Source of the DNA: RUG11462 sp045649405
GTDB lineage: Bacteria; Bacillota; Clostridia; Oscillospirales; Acutalibacteraceae
Reading direction: 5' to 3'
Assembly: GCA_045649405.1 (NCBI GenBank)
Contig: JAZRPW010000050.1
Location: 1-57,165, forward strand
Length of the DNA: 57,165 nucleotides
Part shown: positions 32,568 to 40,504 of the stretch, in pieces
How the letters are laid out: every line of letters begins with the position of its first letter
Position numbering within the stretch: position 1 is the first letter of the stretch
Position numbers and translations under genes: made by a program
Notes under the pieces: model-generated
Told to the model about the DNA's origin: nothing
Database searches by the model: none
Seen by the model: the letters and a program-made list of their open reading frames with translations, nothing else

Positions 32568-35000
32568 TTAACCCATAATAACTTTTACTTCACGAGTTTT
32601 GTTGCCAACTGGTGCGATTGGACCAAATGGAACTTCAACGCCGTCAACAATGAGTTTTGCAACACCTTTTTGTGCTTTTGCAGTGTTGTCAACTGTGATG
32701 TTGAATGTATCGCCTCTAAATTTACGAGTTACTGTGAACTCTGTAATATCATCTGGCAAACAAGGGTCAACAACAAGACCGTCATAATCAGGCTTGATAC
32801 CAAGAATAAAACGGGATACATTGTAGAATGTCCAAGCAGCAGTACCGGTAAGCCATGAGTTTTTAGCCTCGCCGTGATTTTTAGCGTCGCAACCAGCAAT
32901 CATTTGTGAGTAAACATATGGCTCTGTTCTGTGAATTTCAGAAATTTCTTCTAAATATGCAGGGCAAGTTTTCTTGTAAACTTCAAATGCTCTGTTACCT
33001 CTACCAACAACTGTTTCAGCAATTGAAACCCAAGGGTTGTTGTGACAGAAGATACCGCCGTTTTCTTTATATCCTGGAGGATAAGATGAAATTTCGCCAA
33101 GTTCAATGTGATAACGTGTGTATGAAGGTGAGTTAAGAACAATACCATATTTTGTATCAAGATATTTTTCAACTGATTGTAAAGCTTTTAAAGCTCTGCC
33201 GTCTTCAACACCAATGCCTGCCATTACGCAGAAGCCTTGTGGTTCGATAAAGATTTTACCTTCATCACATTCTTTTGAGCCGATTTTGTTGCTATAAGCA
33301 TCATAAGCACGAACAAACCATTCGCCGTCCCAACCAGCGTCAAGAACTGCTTCGGTCATTTCTTCAATAGCTTTCTTAGCTTCAGCCGCTTTATCAGCAA
33401 GACCTTTTTGTTCGCACATTCTAATATAATCAGGGCCAACTGCAACAAACATACCTGCAATGAATACAGATTCAGCAACAGGACCTTCTGAAGGACCAAA
33501 TGTTTGGAAGCTTTCGCCTGGGTTTTCTGAGAAACAGTTAAGGTTCAAACAGTCATTCCAGTCTGCACGGCCGATAAGTGGCAATTTGTGTGGACCTAAG
33601 TTATTTGTAACGTGTTCAAATGAACGTTGCAAGTGAACTAACAATGTGTCTGCCTTTGATTCATCATTATCAAATGGCACCATTTCATCAAGAATTGACC
33701 AGTCGCCAGTTTCTTTAATGTAAGCGGCAACACCAAAGATGAGCCACAATGGGTCATCATTAAAGCCGCTACCGATATCGTTATTACCTTTTTTGGTAAG
33801 TGGTTGATATTGGTGATAAGCAGAACCGTCTTCCATTTGAGTAGCAGCAATGTCAAGAATTCTTTCTCTTGCACGTTCAGGAATAAGATGAATGAAACCT
33901 AACAAGTCTTGTGAAGAGTCTCTAAAGCCCATTCCACGGCCAATACCTGATTCAAAGTAAGAAGCAGAACGTGACATATTGAATGTAACCATACATTGAT
34001 ATTGGTTCCAAATGTTAACCATTCTGTCAAGTTTTTCGTCTGCAGATTTTACTGAATATGTAGACAAAAGGTTTGTCCAATAATCTTTAAGGTCTGCTAA
34101 AGCGCCTTCTACTTGGTCATCTGTTTTAAACTTGCTAAGCAATTCGTTGGCAGGTTTTTTATTAATAACATCTTGTGCTTCCCATTTGTCATCTTTAGGG
34201 TTTTCACAATAACCAAGAACAAAGATTAATGATTTTGTTTCGCCGGCTTTCAAAGTAATTTTCTTACTGTGTGAGCCGATTGGTGACCAACCAGAAGCCA
34301 CTGAGTTTCTTGATTTGTTCTCCATTACAGCGTCAGGACAGTCAAAACCATTGTAAAGACCAATGAAAGTTTCTCTGTCAGTATCAAAACCGTCGATTTC
34401 TTCGTTACAAGAGAACACTGCGTAATGATTTCTTCTTTCTCTGTACTCTGTTTTGTGGTAAATTGTTGAGCCGATTACTTCAACTTCACCGGTTGAGAAG
34501 TTTCTTTGGAAGTTTGTTGTATCATCATTAGCATCCCAAAGACAAAATTCAACAAATGAGTAAACTGTGAATTCTTTGTCAGTTGCTGTTTCGTTAGTAA
34601 ATTTCAAACGATAAACTGCAGCAGTTGTATCAAGCGGTACAAATGTTGTTTGCTCTGCTTTAAGACCATTAACTTTAGATGAAATTACAGAGTAGCCAAG
34701 GCCATGACGACATTCATATTCTTCATAGTCTGCTTTGCAAGGTTTCCAACCTGGGTTAAACACCTTGCCACCTTCGTTAATGTAAAAATAAATACCACCA
34801 TCATCAGTTGGAACGTTGTTGTATCTATAACGAGTAAGTCTTAACAAACGAGCGTCTTTATAGAAACAGTAACCCCCTGATGTATTAGAAATAAGGCCAA
34901 AAAAGTCTTTGTTGCCAAGATAGTTAATCCAAGGATATGGAGTTTTTGGCTGGGTAATGACATATTCTTTTGCCTTATCATCAAAATGTCCAAATTTCAT
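32568..35000 (-). CDS. GH94 cellobiose phosphorylase-like enzyme
   Basis: Cytoplasmic enzyme predicted to split cellobiose with phosphate into glucose 1-phosphate and glucose, saving ATP. At 810 aa it matches clostridial cellobiose phosphorylases in length and in its start (MKFGHFDDKAKEYVIT, TPYPWINYLG, GGYCFYKDARLLRLTRYRYNNVP). The N-terminal beta-sandwich covers about 1-290, the (alpha/alpha)6 barrel about 310-730 with RGMGFRDSSQDLLG and GRADWNDCLN, where Asp is the predicted general acid. Other GH94 specificities (cellodextrin, chitobiose, laminaribiose) remain possible. It has its own promoter at 35032-35060 and a strong AGGAGG site. Confidence 0.92.
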   Translation of the reverse strand: MKFGHFDDKAKEYVITQPKTPYPWINYLGNKDFFGLISNTSGGYCFYKDARLLRLTRYRYNNVPTDDGGIYFYINEGGKVFNPGWKPCKADYEEYECRHGLGYSVISSKVNGLKAEQTTFVPLDTTAAVYRLKFTNETATDKEFTVYSFVEFCLWDANDDTTNFQRNFSTGEVEVIGSTIYHKTEYRERRNHYAVFSCNEEIDGFDTDRETFIGLYNGFDCPDAVMENKSRNSVASGWSPIGSHSKKITLKAGETKSLIFVLGYCENPKDDKWEAQDVINKKPANELLSKFKTDDQVEGALADLKDYWTNLLSTYSVKSADEKLDRMVNIWNQYQCMVTFNMSRSASYFESGIGRGMGFRDSSQDLLGFIHLIPERARERILDIAATQMEDGSAYHQYQPLTKKGNNDIGSGFNDDPLWLIFGVAAYIKETGDWSILDEMVPFDNDESKADTLLVHLQRSFEHVTNNLGPHKLPLIGRADWNDCLNLNCFSENPGESFQTFGPSEGPVAESVFIAGMFVAVGPDYIRMCEQKGLADKAAEAKKAIEEMTEAVLDAGWDGEWFVRAYDAYSNKIGSKECDEGKIFIEPQGFCVMAGIGVEDGRALKALQSVEKYLDTKYGIVLNSPSYTRYHIELGEISSYPPGYKENGGIFCHNNPWVSIAETVVGRGNRAFEVYKKTCPAYLEEISEIHRTEPYVYSQMIAGCDAKNHGEAKNSWLTGTAAWTFYNVSRFILGIKPDYDGLVVDPCLPDDITEFTVTRKFRGDTFNITVDNTAKAQKGVAKLIVDGVEVPFGPIAPVGNKTREVKVIMG

Positions 35001-35031
35001 TTTGTTGCCTCCTATATATAATTATAATAAT

Positions 35032-35060
35032 ATAATAAAGTATAACTACATTTTTTTCAA
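35032..35060 (-). promoter_or_regulatory. Promoter of the GH94 gene
   Basis: Minus-strand TTGAAA (35055-35060), 17-base spacer, TATTAT (35032-35037). Confidence 0.6.
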
Positions 35061-35200
35061 GAGTTATTTTTAGTTATTAAGCAGTTTTGTGAAATTTGTC
35101 TTTTTTTGTCTTATTTTTCGTCATTTTGCACAAATCTGTGCGCTTGTCTTTATGAAATTACAACAAAAGATAGAACTTTATGCAAAATGGCGTTTTATTG

Positions 35201-35229
35201 TTGACATTGCATAAATTTGAGTGTATAAT
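35201..35229 (+). promoter_or_regulatory. Promoter of the SCP2-like gene
   Basis: Consensus TTGACA (35201-35206), 17-base spacer, TATAAT (35224-35229), about 26 bases before the start codon's ribosome site. Confidence 0.85.
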
Positions 35230-35261
35230 TTAGTCAAACAATACAAAAAGGTGTGTTGAAT

Positions 35262-35630
35262 ATGACTTTTGAACAAAAATTCAAATCATTAAAAGTAGCA
35301 TTTGATAAAGCAGACACCAAAAAGTTTGACAGATTCTTTGCTATTCAAATCACAATGACTGATGAAGATTGTGGCGGCACTTTTTACATTGAAAATAAGG
35401 ACGGCAACTACAGCGTTGAGCCATATGATTATTATGACAACACTGCAAAAGTTTTTGCAAGCGCTTCAACTGTTGCTAAACTTTCAAAAGGCACTATTGC
35501 TAGAGACTTGAGTGTTGAAGGCAATGTGGAAGATGTTAAACTTGTAGCATCAAGTTTAAAGGTAGCTAAAAAAGCTACAAAACCAGTTGCAAAAGCAACT
35601 GTTAAAAAAGATACTAAAGCAAAAAAATAA
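35262..35630 (+). CDS. SCP2 sterol-transfer-like protein with Lys/Ala-rich tail
   Basis: A 122-aa protein from the ATG at 35262 (a TTG nine bases upstream is a weaker choice). Residues 1-95 resemble the small SCP2-like fold, which binds hydrophobic ligands: FAIQITMTDEDCGGTFYIENKDG, YDNTAKVFASASTVAKLSKG, and GNVEDVKLV. From about 97 on the protein becomes a low-complexity tail of Lys, Ala, Thr, Val and Pro like bacterial histone-H1-type tails. The consensus promoter suggests strong constitutive expression. The SCP2 call is by pattern and moderate. Confidence 0.75.
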   Translation: MTFEQKFKSLKVAFDKADTKKFDRFFAIQITMTDEDCGGTFYIENKDGNYSVEPYDYYDNTAKVFASASTVAKLSKGTIARDLSVEGNVEDVKLVASSLKVAKKATKPVAKATVKKDTKAKK

Positions 35631-35699
35631 CTTTTCTTTAGTATCTATATTACTTAGATATTCCTCTTTTAAGTTTTTTCATTATATACTCCATTTCAG

Positions 35700-35728
35700 A
35701 AAAGCCACCAGTTTTACTGGTGGCTTTT
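35700..35728. terminator. Bidirectional terminator
   Basis: AAAAGCCACCAGT arms with a 3-base loop, between convergent genes. Confidence 0.9.
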
Positions 35729-35732
35729 CACT

Positions 35733-36731
35733 TTATATATTTTCTAATTTTTCAATCACTTCATCGCACCAAGCGTCAAATTCAGGGTCATCCTTTTGCA
35801 ACTCTTTGTGAGATAAAATATACTCAAGCGTTGACTTTGCGCCGATTTCAAAAGGAGTTTTTGCTTCAAAACCGCTTACAAATGACTTGATTTTTGAGTT
35901 ATCAAAAATAACGCTTCTTGCTTTGTCGCCCAAAAGTCCGCCCTCTAAATCATACTGTGGGCCTAGTTTTGCAAGTGTGGTTGAAGAAACGTAAAACGGC
36001 TTGAATTCAACACCCAAAATTTTAGCAATTGTTCTGTAAATTTGATTCCAAGTTAGCACTTCATCACTTGTGATGTGGAATGTTTCGCCAACTGCCAAAT
36101 GGTTTGCCAAAATGCCAACAAACGCAGATGCAAAATCGGTGTTGTGTGTTAAAGTCCAGAAAGATTCGCCATCGCCATGAACAATAACCCTTTTGCCTTC
36201 TAACATTCTTTTTACAACAGCAAAAGAGCCGTTTTTGCCATGCACAGCGACAGGAATGCTCTTGTTGCCATAGGTGTGGCTTGGACGAACAATTGTAACG
36301 GGGAATCCTTCTGTTTTATAATAACCCATCAACAATTCTTCGCACATTCTCTTGTTCTCAGAATACTGCCAAAATGGGTTTTCAAGTGGAGTTTGCTCGG
36401 TTATTACTGGGTTTAAAAGTGGCTTTTGATATGAGGAAGCCGAGCTAATGAAAATGTATTGCTCGCATTTGCCTTTAAAAATTTCATAATCCCTTTTAAT
36501 GTGGTCGGTTGTAAAAGCAATAAAATCTGCAACTGCATCAAAATGCAAATCCTTTATTTTTTCTTTTACCCTTTGCACATCGTTTATATCGCAAACAATT
36601 GAATTAACCCCTTGTTTTGCAGTAGAGTTTCCACGGTTTAATAAATAAAGTTCAACATCACTTGATTTTAGCAACAAATCCGTAATTGCACTGCTAATTG
36701 TACCGGTGCCACCGATTAATAAAATTTTCAT
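35733..36731 (-). CDS. NAD-dependent epimerase/dehydratase (extended SDR)
   Basis: A 332-aa extended short-chain dehydrogenase. The cofactor motif is IGGTGTISSAI near residues 6-16, and the VADFIAFTTDHI, SSASSY and HTYGNKSIP stretches mark the SDR core. The typical YxxxK is visible as YSENKR. It resembles the group of CSP41/RNA-binding-like or nucleotide-sugar epimerases, and its substrate is unknown. It is monocistronic, with terminator at 35700-35728. Confidence 0.88.
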   Translation of the reverse strand: MKILLIGGTGTISSAITDLLLKSSDVELYLLNRGNSTAKQGVNSIVCDINDVQRVKEKIKDLHFDAVADFIAFTTDHIKRDYEIFKGKCEQYIFISSASSYQKPLLNPVITEQTPLENPFWQYSENKRMCEELLMGYYKTEGFPVTIVRPSHTYGNKSIPVAVHGKNGSFAVVKRMLEGKRVIVHGDGESFWTLTHNTDFASAFVGILANHLAVGETFHITSDEVLTWNQIYRTIAKILGVEFKPFYVSSTTLAKLGPQYDLEGGLLGDKARSVIFDNSKIKSFVSGFEAKTPFEIGAKSTLEYILSHKELQKDDPEFDAWCDEVIEKLENI

Positions 36732-36852
36732 TTTTCACTTCCCCCTTTTACATTGTTATTTTAACACATTTAGTTCTTGATTTATATTGATATATTAAAT
36801 AAAAATTTAGGAGTCTATTTAGTTAATTGTTACATAAGCCGAATAAAATAAC

Positions 36853-36881
36853 TTGATTTATCAAAAGATATGATGTAAAAT
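36853..36881 (+). promoter_or_regulatory. Promoter of cysK
   Basis: TTGATT (36853-36858), 17-base spacer, TAAAAT (36876-36881). AAAGG precedes the ATG at 36909. Confidence 0.65.
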
Positions 36882-36908
36882 ATTTATATATTATTGAAAG
36901 GTGTTTTT

Positions 36909-37835
36909 ATGAGTAAAATTTACAACTCGGTAGAAGAATTAATTGGCAAAACCCCGTTGGTTAGATTTAGTAACATTGAAAAAAAGTTTGATTTAAAGGC
37001 AAAAATTCTTGCAAAACTTGAACTTTTTAATCCTGCCGGCTCTGTTAAAGATAGAGTTGCGCTTTCAATGATTAATGATGCCGAAGAAAAAGGGCTTTTA
37101 ACAAAAGGCGCTACCATTATTGAGCCAACTTCTGGCAACACAGGAATTGGCATTTGCGCAATTGCGGCTGCTCGTGGTTACAACGCTGTTATTGTTATGC
37201 CTGACACAATGTCAATTGAGCGCATTAAACTTATGAAAGCTTATGGCGCAAAGGTTGTTTTGTCTGACGGCAAAGAGGGTATGGCTGGCGCAATAAAATG
37301 CGCAGAAGAATTGCAAAAAGCAACACCAAATTCTTTTATTGCAGGTCAGTTTGAAAACCCTGCAAACCCAAAAATTCACGCGCAAACAACCGGTGTTGAA
37401 ATTTTTGAAGACACCGACGGCGAGGTTGACATTTTTGTTGCAGGTGTTGGTACCGGTGGCACATTAACCGGTGTTGGCGAGTATTTAAAATCAAAAAATC
37501 CTGACATCAAAATCATTGCAGTTGAGCCAGAAGCTTCGCCTGTTTTGTCAAAGGGCGAGTCTGGTGCGCACAAAATTCAAGGCATTGGCGCAGGCTTTGT
37601 GCCAAATATTTTGAACACAGAAATTTTTGATGAAGTAATAACAGTTAAATGTGATGATGCAGTCGAAATGGCTAAAGAAATTGCAAAATGCGAAGGCGTT
37701 TTGGTTGGCATTAGCTCCGGCGCTGCTTTAAGTGCGACTGTAAAAATCGCAAAACGAGATGAAAATAAAAACAAAACTATTGTAACACTCTTGCCTGACA
37801 CCGGTGAGCGTTACCTTTCAACAATAGATTTTTAA
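36909..37835 (+). CDS. cysK: Cysteine synthase (O-acetylserine sulfhydrylase)
   Basis: PLP enzyme that forms cysteine from O-acetylserine and sulfide. From the ATG at 36909 it is 308 aa. The PLP lysine is K47 in NPAGSVKDR, and the substrate loop TSGNTGIG lies near 73-80. VGTGGTLTGVGEYLK binds the PLP phosphate, and the C-terminal PDTGERYLS motif distinguishes it from CBS-domain forms. The first frame codon TTG at 36894 is unlikely, as AAAGGTG is correctly spaced for the ATG. It is 18 bases before an NSS transporter gene and shares its transcript. Confidence 0.95.
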   Translation: MSKIYNSVEELIGKTPLVRFSNIEKKFDLKAKILAKLELFNPAGSVKDRVALSMINDAEEKGLLTKGATIIEPTSGNTGIGICAIAAARGYNAVIVMPDTMSIERIKLMKAYGAKVVLSDGKEGMAGAIKCAEELQKATPNSFIAGQFENPANPKIHAQTTGVEIFEDTDGEVDIFVAGVGTGGTLTGVGEYLKSKNPDIKIIAVEPEASPVLSKGESGAHKIQGIGAGFVPNILNTEIFDEVITVKCDDAVEMAKEIAKCEGVLVGISSGAALSATVKIAKRDENKNKTIVTLLPDTGERYLSTIDF

Positions 37836-37853
37836 AACTTTAAGGGGGATATT

Positions 37854-39224
37854 ATGGAAAGAGAAAAATTTGGCTCAAGATTAGGTTTTATTCTAATCTC
37901 AGCAGGTTGCGCAATTGGTCTTGGCAATGTTTGGCGTTTTCCTTACATTGTTGGTCAATATGGTGGTGCAGTGTTCATTTTAATTTATTTTTTGTTTTTG
38001 GCTATTTTCGGTTTGCCAATTATGACAGCAGAGTTTGCAGTTGGTAGAGCAAGTCAAAAAAGTATTACAAAGTCATTCGATGTTTTGCAACCAAAAGGCG
38101 CAAAATGGGGCGCTTTTGGTTGGGTTGGTATGATTGGCAACTATCTTTTGATGATGTTTTATACCACAGTTACCGGTTGGATGTTCGCTTATTTATTCAA
38201 ATTCTTGCGTGGTGACTTTAGCGCACAAATGACAACCACACAGATTACCGACCAGTTTGGCGCTTTGACAGACAACCCAATTGCTGTTGTTGGTTGTATG
38301 CTTTTGACAGTTGTTATTGGCTTTATTATTTGTTCATTAGGTCTTCAAAAAGGTGTTGAAAAAATAACCAAGGTTATGATGATTGCACTTTTGGCTATTA
38401 TTTCAATCCTTGCAGTGCGTGCAGTAACATTGCCAGGCGCTTCAGAAGGTTTGAAATATTACTTAATTCCTGATTTTAACAAAATTGCCGAAGTTGGACT
38501 TGGCGAAGTTGTTTTTGCGGCGCTCGGTCAAGCATTCTTCACCCTTTCAATTGGTATGGGTTCAATGGCTATTTTCGGTAGTTACATTAAAAAAGACCGC
38601 ACACTTTTTGGTGAGTCAATTTCAATTGCAGTGCTTGACACATTTGTTGCATTTGTTGCAGGTTTGATTATTATTCCTTCTTGCTTTGCTTATGACATTG
38701 AGCCAGGCGCAGGCCCAGGTCTTATTTTCCAAACCTTACCTAATGTGTTCAAATCAATGCCAGGCGGCAGAATTTGGGGCTCACTTTTCTTCTTGTTTAT
38801 GCTCTTTGCGGCGGTTTCAACCGTTATTGCAGTTTTTGAAAACATTCTTTCAATGGCAATGGACAAGTGGGAAATTAGCCGTAAAAAAGCTTGTTTAATT
38901 TGTGGCGTGTTGGTTGCAGTTTTATCTGTGCCTTGTGCTTTGGGCTTTAATTTGTGGTCATCTTTCCAACCACTTGGTGCTGGCTCAAACATTCTTGACT
39001 TGGAAGATTTTATTGTTAGTAACAACATTTTGCCACTTGGCTCTCTTGTTTTCGTTGTTTTCTGTTGCTCTAAAAAAGCATGGGGTTGGGACAACTTTAT
39101 GAAAGAAGCAAACGCAGGCAAAGGTTTAAAATTCCCAAAATTCTTAAGAGTTTATATGACCTACATATTGCCAATTATTTTACTTGTAATTTGGGCGCAA
39201 GGTTATATTTCAAAATTCTTCTAA
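37854..39224 (+). CDS. Sodium-dependent transporter, NSS (SNF) family
   Basis: A 456-aa membrane protein with about 11-12 helices. The family mark in helix 1 is AGCAIGLGNVWRFPYIVGQYGGAVF, with the unwound Gly-rich sodium/substrate site, and LPIMTAEFAVGR follows. Bacterial relatives (LeuT, MhsT, TnaT) import hydrophobic or other amino acids with sodium. A GGGGG-containing ribosome site follows the cysK stop. The pairing with cysK raises cysteine, serine or a sulfur amino acid as substrate, but that is inference. A terminator follows. Confidence 0.93.
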   Translation: MEREKFGSRLGFILISAGCAIGLGNVWRFPYIVGQYGGAVFILIYFLFLAIFGLPIMTAEFAVGRASQKSITKSFDVLQPKGAKWGAFGWVGMIGNYLLMMFYTTVTGWMFAYLFKFLRGDFSAQMTTTQITDQFGALTDNPIAVVGCMLLTVVIGFIICSLGLQKGVEKITKVMMIALLAIISILAVRAVTLPGASEGLKYYLIPDFNKIAEVGLGEVVFAALGQAFFTLSIGMGSMAIFGSYIKKDRTLFGESISIAVLDTFVAFVAGLIIIPSCFAYDIEPGAGPGLIFQTLPNVFKSMPGGRIWGSLFFLFMLFAAVSTVIAVFENILSMAMDKWEISRKKACLICGVLVAVLSVPCALGFNLWSSFQPLGAGSNILDLEDFIVSNNILPLGSLVFVVFCCSKKAWGWDNFMKEANAGKGLKFPKFLRVYMTYILPIILLVIWAQGYISKFF

Positions 39225-39234
39225 ACAAAAAAAT

Positions 39235-39271
39235 AAAAAAAGAGGTGTGATTTTATTCACGCCTCTTTTTT
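39235..39271 (+). terminator. Terminator after the NSS transporter
   Basis: AAGAGG-GTGA / TCAC-CCTCTT stem with one wobble pair, followed by T6. Confidence 0.85.
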
Positions 39272-39291
39272 GTTTGCTAAAAAATAAGTAA

Positions 39292-39717
39292 TTATCTTGG
39301 AGAACCAAATTTAATCATTTTCTTTGCAATTTTTCGTTGTGCTCCAACCATAACACCAGGTAAAAGGAACAATGATTTTGGAATAACTGTGCATGGTTCT
39401 GAATCTGTAACATCATAAAAACCAACAGCATATCTTGATGGCACATAAGCACCATAAGAATTCTTTGCACGTACCACCATTTCTGCATATGTTCTACCAT
39501 AGGCATCAATTTCTATGTTCTCAAAATCACCATATTTTACACTTTCAGGGTCTTTAAGACCAGCCGCAATCGCATCTTTAATTGCCAAGAGCATCCATCC
39601 TTCTTTTGTGGTTGGTTGTGTAGCTTCAGTAGCTGCAACTTCGCCTAATTGAGCACCACAACTTGAACAGAAAGCGCTATTATCTGGAATTTCCTTTCCG
39701 CATTTTGAACAAAACAT
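39292..39717 (-). CDS. Zinc-ribbon domain protein
   Basis: A 141-aa protein. Residues 3-20 form a zinc ribbon with CSKCG and CSSCG pairs. A linker of Ala/Thr follows, then a small alpha/beta domain (about 40-105) with LKDPESVKYGDF and DAYGRTYAEMVVRAKNSYGAYVPSRYAVGF. That second part recurs in bacterial zinc-ribbon and lipoprotein-type proteins of unknown function. It starts 25 bases after the membrane-protein gene and shares its operator-controlled promoter. No enzymatic motif is seen. Confidence 0.82.
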   Translation of the reverse strand: MFCSKCGKEIPDNSAFCSSCGAQLGEVAATEATQPTTKEGWMLLAIKDAIAAGLKDPESVKYGDFENIEIDAYGRTYAEMVVRAKNSYGAYVPSRYAVGFYDVTDSEPCTVIPKSLFLLPGVMVGAQRKIAKKMIKFGSPR

Positions 39718-39742
39718 ATTTTTTCCTCCTAAATAAAAATTT

Positions 39743-40162
39743 TTATATGCCGATTGCTGCAGACATTAAATAATACATTAATATCCCCATCAAAGTACAG
39801 CCAACTGAAAGAAGAACCCACAAAAGAATAGAGCTAGAACATGATTTTGTATCTGCTCCAACATATCTTTTTGAAGGATACCAAGCCTCATTAACTTTAC
39901 AAACAGTTATGTTAAACGGTCTTTTATTTCCTTGATACATATAATATCCCACAACATCATATCCAGTAAGAGTTTTTGAAACAAATAACTCGCTATCGCT
40001 ACAAAATACCACTTCTTCTTTTGAGTAAATTGTTTGCTTGACTAATATTTTTGCAAAAAGCATTGCTTCTTGACTTTCGTTTAACTCAATCTGATTGTTT
40101 TTTAATTTTGTAAGCTCGTTCAAATATTCATTTTGTGCTTGTTGAACATTATAACCAGTCAT
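39743..40162 (-). CDS. Unrecognised tail-anchored membrane protein
   Basis: A 139-aa protein without a family I recognise. The soluble N-terminal part (about 1-105) is partly helical and then beta-rich (SELFVSKTLTGYDVVGYYMYQG, WYPSKRYVGADTK). A single membrane helix lies at about 110-137, so it is probably tail-anchored. It is transcribed from the promoter overlapping operator 1 (40191-40219), opposite the XRE gene. Its use of ATA and other AT-ending codons looks higher than in neighbouring housekeeping genes, hinting at recent acquisition, but I have not computed it. Confidence 0.8.
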   Translation of the reverse strand: MTGYNVQQAQNEYLNELTKLKNNQIELNESQEAMLFAKILVKQTIYSKEEVVFCSDSELFVSKTLTGYDVVGYYMYQGNKRPFNITVCKVNEAWYPSKRYVGADTKSCSSSILLWVLLSVGCTLMGILMYYLMSAAIGI

Positions 40163-40190
40163 ATCAAAACCCCCTCAAAAAATCTATCCT

Positions 40191-40219
40191 TATTATATGA
40201 CAAATTGTCATATTTGTCA
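40191..40219 (-). promoter_or_regulatory. Promoter of the membrane-protein/zinc-ribbon pair
   Basis: Consensus TTGACA (40214-40219) and TATAAT (40191-40196) on the minus strand with a 17-base spacer. Operator 1 occupies the spacer almost exactly. Confidence 0.85.
40195..40211. promoter_or_regulatory. Operator 1 (TGACA-N3-TGTCA)
   Basis: TATGACAA and TTGTCATA pair perfectly around one central A. The core TGACA-N3-TGTCA (40197-40209) is shared with operator 2, 32 bp away centre to centre, about three helical turns. Confidence 0.75.
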
Positions 40220-40227
40220 ACAATAAA

Positions 40228-40242
40228 TATGACATAATGTCA
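40228..40242. promoter_or_regulatory. Operator 2 (TGACA-N3-TGTCA)
   Basis: ATGACAT and ATGTCAT pair perfectly around one central A. It overlaps the likely -10 region of the XRE gene (TTGTCA at 40204-40209, TATGAC at 40227-40232) and ends just before its GGAGG site, consistent with autoregulation. Confidence 0.75.
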
Positions 40243-40256
40243 TTGGAGGATGTATT

Positions 40257-40472
40257 ATGAAAAACAATCTTAAATTATTACGAAAAAGCAGGGGCTATAC
40301 TCAAATTGCCCTACAAATGAAAACTGGAATAGAACAAGCGTTGCTCTCAAAATTCGAAAATAACGAAAGAGTTCCTCCAACAGAAACTCTAATCAAATTA
40401 GCAGACTTTTATAACGTTAGTATCGACTATATTTTATGCAGAACCAACGTGCCAGAAATAAACAAAAAATGA
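40257..40472 (+). CDS. XRE family transcriptional regulator (71 aa)
   Basis: A Cro/CI-type helix-turn-helix protein that is nearly only DNA-binding domain: LKLLRKSRGYTQIALQMKTGI, then SKFENNERVPPTETLIKLADFYNVSIDYIL, the usual five-helix XRE pattern. GGAGG lies 8 bases before the ATG. It is divergent from the membrane-protein/zinc-ribbon pair, and two copies of one palindrome lie in the shared promoter region, so it very likely represses both directions. No toxin-like partner is apparent. A terminator follows. Confidence 0.92.
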   Translation: MKNNLKLLRKSRGYTQIALQMKTGIEQALLSKFENNERVPPTETLIKLADFYNVSIDYILCRTNVPEINKK

Positions 40473-40501
40473 GCTACTGTTTTAAAACAGTGGCTCATTT
40501 T
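40467..40501. terminator. Bidirectional terminator
   Basis: AATGAGC-ACTGTTT arms with one mismatch/wobble, between the convergent XRE and DegV genes. Confidence 0.8.
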
Positions 40502-40504
40502 ATT

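Noticed and set aside
36732..36908. A T-box or SAM riboswitch before cysK
   Set aside because: No T-box sequence, specifier stem or SAM-box core is visible, and the promoter leaves a leader of only about 20-25 bases.
39292..40472. Toxin-antitoxin system for the XRE gene
   Set aside because: The partner genes are divergent, 139 and 141 aa with a membrane tail and a zinc ribbon, and show no known toxin motif; the layout fits a repressor with regulated cargo better.
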